DNA from: Rugalucina vietnamica
Lineage: Eukaryota > Mollusca > Bivalvia > Lucinida > Lucinidae
Length of the DNA: 64,000 bases
NCBI GenBank assembly: GCA_964017185.1
Contig: OZ024883.1
Span: forward strand, 3,036,001 to 3,100,000
Direction: 5' to 3'
Below, one piece after another: positions 51,201 to 60,200 of this stretch (its first letter is position 1; the number at the start of each line of letters is the position of its first letter). Position numbers and translations under genes: made by a program. The notes below the pieces were generated by a model. The model was not told where the DNA came from. It ran no database searches and saw only the letters and a program-made list of their open reading frames with translations.

Positions 51201-54200
51201 CCGTGAAATTAGGTCATATTGACCTAGGACTACTTTAGGGTCAAAGGTCTTGTCATACGCAAACATAGTGTCAAAGAAGTTTGTTCATAAACTACTTGAG
51301 TGCCGAGATATAAGGCAAAGTCACTGAACCGTGAAATTAGGTCATAGTGACCTATAAGTATATTGGGGTCAAAGGTCTGGTCATACTCACTCATAATCTG
51401 AAAAAAGTATGAAAATATTCTAATTGAGTGTCAAGATGTAAGGCAAAATCACTGAACCGTGAAATTAGGTCACAGTGACCTAGGACTACTTCAGGGTCAA
51501 AGGTCTTGTCATACGCAAGCATACTTTGAAAGAAATTTGTTCATAAACCATTTGAGTACCGAGATATAAGGCAAAATCACTGAACCGTGAAATTAGGTCA
51601 CAGTGACCTATAAGTATATTGGGGTCAAAGGTCTGGTCATACTCACTCATTATCTGAAAAAAATATGAAAATATACTAATTGAGTGTCAAGATATAAGGC
51701 AAAATCACTGAACCGTGAAATTAGGTCACAGTGACCTAGGACTAATTCAGGGTCAAAGGTCTTGTCATACGCAAACATACTTTGAAAGAAGTTTGTTCAT
51801 AAACCATTTGAGAACCGAGATATAAGGCAAAATCACTGAACCGTGAAATAAGGTCACAGTGACCTATAAGTATATTGAGGTCAAAGGTCTGGTCATACTC
51901 ACTCATAATCTGAAAAAAGTATGAAAATATACTAATTGAGTGTCAAGATATAAGGCAAAATCACTGAACCGTGAAATTAGGTCACAGTGACCTATAAGTA
52001 TATTGGGGTCAAAGGCCTGGTCGTACTCACTCATAATCTGAAAGAAGTAAGAAAATATACTAATTGAGTGTCAAGATATAAGGCAAAATCACCGAACCAT
52101 GGAAAGTAGGTCAACCGACCCTTACCGTCATGACACACAAGTCAGTGTCACAAAGTCAAAAGATGAATGACCAACCATCTTCCTAAGTTGTTTCTATAAA
52201 GAAATGAAAAGAAAAAAAATTCGGGGAGTTCTAGATTTTGACCTCTAGCCCCGCCCCCCTGACTCCGACCCAGAGGTCCGATGTCATGGAACCTAAAGTG
52301 TATGAAGTATGAATGCTTTATGATAAGTTGTTGTCAAGATATGGACTCCTTGTAAAAGTTACACAGCAGTACATCTATTTTTTACAGTGTTCTAGTTTTT
52401 AACCTCCAGCCCCACCCCCCAGGCATGGACCGAGAGACCCGATGCCATGAAATGAAACTCAACCCTACAGGGTACCTATGGTCTGAGTATGAAAGCCCTC
52501 TGATAAAAAGTTTTCAAGATATAGACTTCTAGAATACTATATCACAGAAAAGCCATTATTATTAATGATGTTCTAGATTTTAACCTCTAGCCCCACCCCC
52601 TGGCATGGACCCAGGGATCTGATGCCATGGAATTAAAGCCGACCCTACAGGGTGTCAATGGCCCAAGTACCAATGCTTTCTGATGAGTGGTTGTTAAGAT
52701 ATGGACTTCTAGAAAACTTTAACACATGAATTGCCATTTTTGAAGGTGTTCTAGATTTTAACCTCCAGCCCCACCCCCTGGCCTGGACCCAGGGGCCCGA
52801 TGCCATGGAATGAAAGCTAACCCTACAGGGTATCTATGGTCCAAGTATGAATGCTTTCTGATGAGTGGTTGTCAAGATATGGACTTCTAGAAAACTTTAA
52901 CGCAAGTGTGACGCGCACGCGCACACGCACGGGAACGCGCACGGGAACGGGAACGGGAACGTGGACGACCGGGGTGACTGCAATAGCTCTATGCACTTCG
53001 TGCAGTCGAGCTAAAAATCATTATTGGTTTAGATACATTTCCTAACCATCATTTAATATATTTGGCCCCATTTGGATAATACTAGTCTTTGTACCTACTA
53101 CCCACTTAAATGGTGCAAAAGTACAATAATTACCTTTGGCGTCATGTTGTCAAATCTAAAGGGTCTTTGATGAGGCTTAAGTAGCCAAACCCATGATTTG
53201 GTCCATCCCCTTTCTCATTAATATGTTCACTACTCTTACAGGATCTCAGTTTCAATTTTTATCTGTTGATTTCTGTATTGCAAACATTTGTATTTCCTTT
53301 TGACACTATTACCTGTGCACTTGTTTGTGCAAGTATATATTTTTTTTTCATCACATCTAAGGAAGTTGTTTGGAAGTCTGTTGTTAACAGTGACTTTCCT
53401 CATGATCCTCTTTTCTGTCAGGACTCGCCCTTCTAACTATCCTGACGATAAGTATAAAACAATATCAACTCCGGAGTGTTTTAGGGCATAGGGCATAGGA
53501 TTCAATATGAGGTACGATCATCAAAGGTTTTGCTGCTCTGGTGGACACCACATTAATCAGGGCTGTCTCATCAATGATCACAGTGTCTGCATTTGGCTGT
53601 TCATCAGCTGTATTTGTTCCTTGCACAAGGGTGTCAAGAAGCCGTGACTTTGTTCAGGAACAAAAAATGCCATTTTGTGAAATGACAGAGGACAATTTTG
53701 ATTTTCATATCATAAAAATTCCTGCAAATAAATTTTTGGCTTTTGCATGAGATAAATAGCCTCGAAAATAGTCTACAGCCATCTTTCAAATTGCCAAGCT
53801 TACACTTGGCTGATGATTGGTCAGGTTAAACTTTCCTACTGAAAAGAGAACGCTTGTTCTTTGTGACGGGCGCATTAAACGAGGGCTTCTGGTTGCTTGC
53901 CTTGTCCTTCACTGTCGGGAAGTCTGTTTGCTATCATTTGTGTAGACACCATGCGATAGAGAGCATGTTCGAACTGCACATAACTTCGGAAATCACAAAT
54001 TGCTTTGCTAATGTTAAATAATTAAAGAAGAATGGTTTCCATATATTCTATCATATGCAGCGTATTGTGGGCATTTTTGCAAGAAATAGATCAGATCTAG
54101 CAGTGAATTGTTGAGTAATAATTCACTGTTTGGAGGTCAGTTGTAAAGAAGATGAAATCACGAGCGCGGATCTATTTTGTTTCTAACACACAAAAAAAAA

Positions 54201-57200
54201 CAGAATAAAGGTCATTGAAACAGTCGATATAGCTCAGCTTTCCATCATTGCATGCAGATTTCCCGCCAAATATTTGACTGTAATGCGATTTTTTGCATAC
54301 AATCATTACGTTTGTTATGCGTTAAAAGTATTACATCATCTAATGGTATTTGGTGTGATAGGATAGATGACATCACAAATGATATCCAAATGGCGCAAAG
54401 AAACGCCACGCTTATTCGCCCAGTGAAGTGTTGCACAATATAACGGTTTATAAACACTGGCTATATAGGCAAGGCAGTGTTCCTTTTCAGGCAATTTTGG
54501 GGCCGAAATTCGGCCCCATTCCCAATGGCAAAACACCACCATTTTTCCCAATTGACCCAGAAAAATTCCCAATCAAAAATTCCAAAAAAATCAGAACTTG
54601 AAAGTTCGTTTTTGATAGCCACGAAAACTAATGACTATTATATTTTTACCTTTGTTCAAGTTAATACTGTAAGTAATTGTAGTCTAACTTCCTCAGATAT
54701 CAAATCCAATGTATTTGAAACATGATTAGTGTAAAATCCCTCATTATAATCAGTTTTGGCTGCCCCAATTTCACCTAATTGTAGAGCATATCTTCCGACT
54801 TTATGCCTAATTTTGGACAGCACTAGTAATCAACACAAAAAGAAATCTAGGTCAGACATGTGTTACTTAGGTTGAATGAAAAAGCATCCAAACACCAAAT
54901 TGTGCACTGGAGAATAAACTTGACACTTAACATCCACAGAATATTGTTCTACAAGTATTGACTTTTAGAAAAAATAATTTTACAAGTACTGGCTTATGGA
55001 AAAATAAATATAAAAAGTTTGAGAAAAAGTAAGTTTATTGGTGACCATTGGTGCCATTGTAACTCAGTGTTGTTTAGTATACATAGAGATATTTTATCTA
55101 TGTTATCAAATTAAACAAGGAATCACCTTACTTAAAGAATTTTACGCCGCAACTTTTTCCCAATTTGGGCATTTCACGCGTAATTTTTCCCAATTGCAAG
55201 GGCCCCGCCCCCATTCCCAAAAAGGTGAAAAGGAACACTGCAAGGTGAGTTAGAATTAGCAAATGTGTTATTTCTGTTGTCTATATTTAGACCACTTAGC
55301 GACAATAAAGTTATCGAAGTGTTCTCAGCAACGAGAAAAAGGTTATTGACAGTTTTTTTATAGTTATAGAATCAAGAATGTATTCTGCATACGAAAGGAT
55401 ATTTCGAAAATAACTTAAAAGCGAGCGGCACCACATATTTTCCGAACTTAGGTTCAGTCCGAACTGTAAAATTTAACTGTGACGTCACCGTCTTGTACAC
55501 AAATGATAGCTTACAGAGTTTGCTTCTTGATAGTGATATTGCTTCTGACCAATAGACAGTAATATATGTACTATTATAGGTAAATGTACAGTCCAAAATT
55601 CTGTTAAAAAGTCGAAACTCAGTATATAGATGTATCATTTTCTTAAGATTCATGAATATTAATGAAAATTCTAATGCTCAGCTAGATACCTAATGAAAAC
55701 AATTATAAAGTTAAACAAAAGGCTCAATCTGGCTTATGTATCAGTTTGACATTTAAAACGGACAAAAACTTGTGAAATTGTCAATTTCCAAGTTTTTTGC
55801 TACTGATTTTAGCTGAAATGGAGAAACTTATTAATATTCATGAATATGCAAATTAGTTTTTTTTTATTTTTGAACTTTTTTCAAAAGGGCAATGCCATAG
55901 CTATAATTTGGAACCAAAATCATTGTTCTATGATTATCAGAATGTGAGTTATGATCATTCATCTACACCAACCCTCTTAAATATGTCGGCCATTTTGTTT
56001 TTCGGCGGCCATCTTGAAAATGGCCGAATTCAAAGTGGCCAGGAATCATTTTGGAATCTGCATTATTTGGAGAACATATGGTGTAAATTTCATGCTTGTA
56101 TCATCAACTGAAGTATTCCCTCAAATTTGCTCACTAAGCAGCTCCGCTATTAAACAAAATCTCTGATTTACCAGATATAAAGGGTATTTACCACTATGCC
56201 AGAGGTTTCTCAGGGAGCATCTTTCTGTTCTGTTGGGTTAGAGGGTTTCTTTAGACCAAGGTAATTGTAACATATTAGGAAAACATGTACATGCAATTTA
56301 AAGCTTTTCTGAAGTTGAAAAAAATGGGGCAAAAAAATAAAATCAGTTGAAAAATTTCGAATTTTTCTTGATTTTGCTCTAAACATAGATTGCGGGTACA
56401 TGTTGGAAAAAAATAAAATCAGTTGAAAAATTTCGATTTTTTCTTGATTTTGCTCTAAACATAGATTGCAGGTACATGTTGGAACCGCCTCGATGAGGCG
56501 GTTCTAACATGACCCATAATCTATGTTTTGGAACAAAAATAAGCAAAATAGACATACCCATGCATACCCAAGTTTTGCTATATAAAAGTGGGGTTCAAGG
56601 GGGTATACATTTCACAGACATGTTTTCCTGATAACATACTCAAACAACCCACCTTTCTATAGTGTCTCAGTACATAAGTGATTTCTTTCTTTTCTGCCAT
56701 CTGTGACAATACAAGGTGGAATGATCTGAATTCTGCAGTACCTAACTCCCCGTACAATATCACTGTGACAGGGGCATCTTTGGACCCTGGGTAGATATGA
56801 TCTGTTTTGTATAATGGTGGAGCTGGTCTGAAAGGATCAAAAACACCGATTTAAACATGGCAAATAAAGAGCTGTGCTCATAGAGTGACTCATGGTTTTA
56901 AATTTAGGCATGGTTGGAGAACTTTAAAATGCTTAACTGAAACTTGCAAGTTATTTAGGTGAATTCAGGTTTGTTACCATGGGTACATAGCAAGTTTATT
57001 TTCATCAGTGCGACAATTTAACAAGCTTAACTTCTTTGGCTGCATGTTGCCAAATGAAGAGGCTTAAGTAGCCGAAACCGCAGTATGGCCCACCCCCTTT
57101 CTCATTAATATGTTCACTGCTCTTAAAGGATCTCAGTTTTATTTTTATCCCCACCAACCACTATTGTCATGCTGAGATGTGAACTTAGTTTCAAGCCTCT

Positions 57201-60200
57201 TATAAAAGACTGGAGAGGCCCCAATATTAAACTTACAATCTCTGTTCACTAAAACAATGAGGTGTTGCTGAAATAGCTTGTCAACTTGCTCTTCATCTGT
57301 GTTGTAAACTTGTAAAATCATTTTGTGTTTGGTTTTGTTTGCTGTACTTCCTTTCCCACCTAGTGTCTGGGTTGAGATTTAAATCTTAATTGTATCAATT
57401 CTTCTGCCTTCTACTCTTATTTCACAATCCAATTGTGCTTTATAACTGTGGCAACTTTCCTTCAATGGAGTTGTGATTCTGACAGTGAGTTTCAATCATA
57501 ATTCAAATATCTTAAATCTTATAAGAGCTGTCGCAGGACAGTGTAGCTCGCCTGACTTGTGCTTTGCCACTAAATTTATCAAAATCTATGAACTATGACC
57601 TTGACCTCAAGGTCACTCAGGTGGGTCGTAAAAGCATAAAATTTCAGACCAATATCTACAAACATGCAAAGTATCAACTTGATCCATCAACATATTCAAG
57701 AGATACATAGACTTCTAACAACTTTAACGAAAAACTTCAAAAAATTTCTAAATCTGTGACCTTGACCTCACGGTCACCCAGGGTGGGTCATGATGGTACT
57801 CCATAAAACTTCAGACCAATATCTTCAAACATGCAAAGTATCAACTTGATCCATCAACATGTTCAAGAGATACAGACTTCTTAAATCTTTAATGAAAAAC
57901 TTTAACATAAAATTTCTAAGTCCGTGACCTTGACCTCAAGGTCACCCAGGGTGGACCACGATGGTACTGCATAAAACTTCAGATCAATATCTACCAACAT
58001 GCAAAGTATCAACTTGATCCATCAATATGTTCAAGAGATATAGACATTTAGACTTCTAAAAACTTTAACATAAAATTTCTAAGTCTGTGACCTTGACCTC
58101 AAGGTCACTGCATGACCTTGACCTCAAGGTCACTGCTTAAAACTTCAGACCAATATCTACCAATATGCAAAGTATCAACTTGATACATCTACATATTCAA
58201 GAGATATAGACTTCTAAAAACTTTAATCGAAAGTGTGACGCTGACGCGAACGTACACGTAAACGTAAATGTAAACGCGGATGACCGAGGTGACAACAATA
58301 GCTCTGTGCACTTTGTGCAGGTGAGCTAAAAATATTTACCTGTCTTTAGCAGTAGGAAACAGATTTTTCACCGAGGCGGCATCACAGGTTTTACCTCCGT
58401 GTACATCAACATATGCTTTACAGTCCATGGGGCTGGAGTCACGGGATATCTGAATTATCAAACAAAAACATGTAATAGTTAAGGTTTATTTTAATTGAGC
58501 TTATTAAACAGACCAGTCAACACATTTTTCTGTTAAGTAGGGATGAAAGCATCATTTGATGAACTATGGGAAGTAAAAGTATCTGGCTTACAATGTGGTT
58601 GTGGTAGTTTCAAAATGTTCCAAAAGCCCACTCTGGAACTCTATACCACTGTGCCAGCACACTCCCATAGAAAATATTAATGCAGTATTTGATCATTTTG
58701 ATGATAATTAACAAATACCTCCACTATTTCACAATGGTGTTGTTGCTATTCTCAGTAAAAATCATACGAGCCAATTTAGGTTCCAACCAGGTCCAACACA
58801 AATAGGGCTGTACAGTCACAGAAGATGGTTTAGGTTAGAAGCTGTAACGTTTGGATTAAGAAAGTAGAGGAATTGTACTATCCATGTAGTGAAAACAAAG
58901 GTGTTGATCAGCTTAGCCGTAACCCGCGAAGCTGGTCTGCACCTTTGTTTTCGCATATGCAAATTGTTGTTTTTTCTGATGCGGTGGCTCATTATTAAAT
59001 GTCAAGGATATTTACCTGTTGAAACATTTCCACTGTAGGAGAGTAGGCACGTAGTGACAGTGATAGTTTCATAAAACTTTGTAACATGGGTGACAGGTAT
59101 TTACTGGAGAATTTCTGTATCATATGGTATATCGCCTCATCTGTTTCTGTAAAGTAAGAATGAAGTTGGTTCTAAACATAATTCCTTATCAGAGATATCC
59201 TGGTATCATTAATTTTGTTTAAAGGCTTCAAAATAGGTTCATTCATCAAAAGTGTTGTGATTTTTTAGCTCGACTGCACGAAGTGCATAGAGCTATTGCA
59301 GTCACCCTGGTCGTCCACATTCCGGTTCCCGTGTGCGTTCCCGTGCGTGTGCGCGTCACACTTGCGTTAAAGTTTTCTAGAAGTCCATATCTTGACAACC
59401 ACTCATCAGAAAGCATTCATACTTGGAACATAGTTACCCTGTAGTGTTAGCTTTCATTCAATGGCATTGGGCCCCTGAGTCCAGGCCAGGGGGTGGGGCT
59501 GGAGGTAAAAATCTAGAACACCTTCAAAAATGGCAATTCTTGTGTTAAAGTTTTCTAGAAGTCCATATCTTGACAACCACTCATAAGAAAGCATTGATAC
59601 TTGGGCCATTGACACCCTGTAGGGTCGGCTTTCATTCCATGGCATCAGATCCCTGGGTCCATGCCAGGGGGTGGGGCTAGAGGTTAAAATCTAGAACACC
59701 ATTTATAATAATGGCTTTTCTGTGATATAGTATTCTAGAAGTCTATATCTTGAAAACTTTTTATCAGAGGGCTTTCATACTCGGACCCTAGGTACCCTGT
59801 AGGGTTGAGTTTTATTTCATGGCATCAGATCTCTGGGTCCATGCCTGGGGGGAGGGGCTGGAGGTTAAAAACTAGAACACTGTACAATATAGATGTACTG
59901 CTGTGAAACTTTTACAAAGAGTCCATCTCTTGACAACAACTTATCATAAAGCATTCATACTTCATACACTTTAGGTTCCATGACATCGGACCTCTGGGTC
60001 GGAGTCAGGGGGGCGGGGCTAGAGGTCAAAATCTAGAACTCCCCGAATTTTTTTTTTCTTTTTATTTCTTAATAGAAACAACTTAGGAAGATGGTTGGTC
60101 ATTCATCTTTTGACTTTGTGACACTGACTTGTGTGTCATGACGGTAAGGGTCGGTTGACCTACTTTCCATGGTTCAGTGATTTTGCCTTATATCTTGACA

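Larger units (their letters stand above)
48980..56152. mobile_element. 7.2-kb region bounded by inverted repeats with GGCCGCC/ATGGCCG motifs
   Basis: The left arm (GAGCTGCTAAGTGAG, TACTTCAGTTGATGATACAA, TCAAGATGGCCGCC) is inverted at 55.63-56.15 kb. The arms match over the first ~170 bp and then diverge. Inside lie a ~2.4-kb composite (copy 2) and a 766-bp element. It may be one large foldback or two inverted copies of a ~500-bp repeat. No coding ORF is recognised. Confidence 0.7.
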
